Translations under genes and position numbers: made by a program
Part shown: positions 40,071 through 40,165 of the stretch, one piece after another
Layout: every line of letters starts with the position of its first letter
How positions within the stretch are numbered: the stretch's first letter is position 1
The notes under the pieces: model-generated
What the model was told of the DNA's origin: nothing
The model's input: only the letters and a program-made list of their open reading frames with translations
Database searches by the model: none
Source of the DNA: Chryseobacterium potabilaquae
Lineage (GTDB): Bacteria; Bacteroidota; Bacteroidia; Flavobacteriales; Weeksellaceae
Direction: 5' to 3'
Assembly: GCF_902728265.1 (NCBI RefSeq)
Contig: NZ_CACVBR010000036.1
Location: forward strand, 1 to 40,165
Length of the DNA stretch: 40,165 nt

Positions 40071-40165
40071 ATTTATAAACTACACATATTATTTTTTAGG
40101 ATTATTTTTTTGATTAGAAGTGTATTTTTATGCCACTTTCTTTCTTAAGTTGTGTGCTAAAGCAT

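Overview
The window is AT-rich and reads as a member of the Bacteroidota, most likely a Flavobacteriales (Chryseobacterium/Elizabethkingia-like) chromosome. The grounds are the TAnnTTTG promoter boxes, the weak ribosome-binding sites, Bacteroidetes-only families (TraE/DUF4134, TraF/DUF4133, TraM, TraN/DUF4138, DUF4377) and the protein composition. Genus is an inference from general resemblance; no marker gene is present.

Layout. (1) 1-3.3 kb: the 3' end of a large polymorphic toxin with a C-terminal AHH nuclease, followed by two tandem paralogous immunity genes and a terminator. (2) 3.3-5.3 kb: a gene with duplicated NUMOD4 modules and decayed HNH parts, a tiny membrane protein and a gene remnant. 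(3) 5.4-8.2 kb: a compact three-gene ABC-three-component (ABC-3C) conflict system (HNH protein, small middle component, DUF2326 ATPase). (4) 8.2-9.8 kb: a nearly gene-free stretch with an orphan promoter, a small unknown gene and a ParE-type toxin-antitoxin pair. (5) 9.85-31.1 kb: the transfer module of an integrative conjugative element, all on the minus strand. In transcription order it holds mobA, relaxase mobB, a ParA-like traA, small genes, traE, traF, a VirB4-like traG, four secreted paralogue-like proteins, traJ, traK, a TraL-like gene, traM, traN, a VirD4-like coupling protein, an M23 peptidase, two accessory genes, a lipoprotein broken by a stop codon, and a primase. Upstream of mobA lies 1.2 kb of non-coding DNA with palindromes, a nested hairpin and eight 33-bp iterons, the best candidate for oriT and/or a replication origin. 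(6) 31.5-32.3 kb: a membrane PH-domain protein and a tRNA-Arg(TCG). (7) 32.3-40.2 kb: ordinary chromosome with an outer-membrane barrel, a large TPR protein, an APC amino-acid permease, a DUF962 protein and a DUF4377 lipoprotein.

How it fits together. MobA/MobB would process DNA at an oriT upstream of mobA, the VirD4-like protein would pass it to the TraE-N channel powered by TraG, and the M23 peptidase would open the peptidoglycan. The toxin-antitoxin and ABC-3C genes look like stabilising or defensive cargo beside the element. No integrase is visible, so the element ends are not resolved.

Most unusual signals: a complete J-domain (with HPD) inserted inside the VirB4-like TraG ATPase between Walker A and Walker B; four consecutive transfer proteins ending in the same short motif; a higher-order iteron array; a perfect 26-bp inverted repeat at the end of the transfer module; and a lipoprotein gene interrupted by one in-frame TGA.
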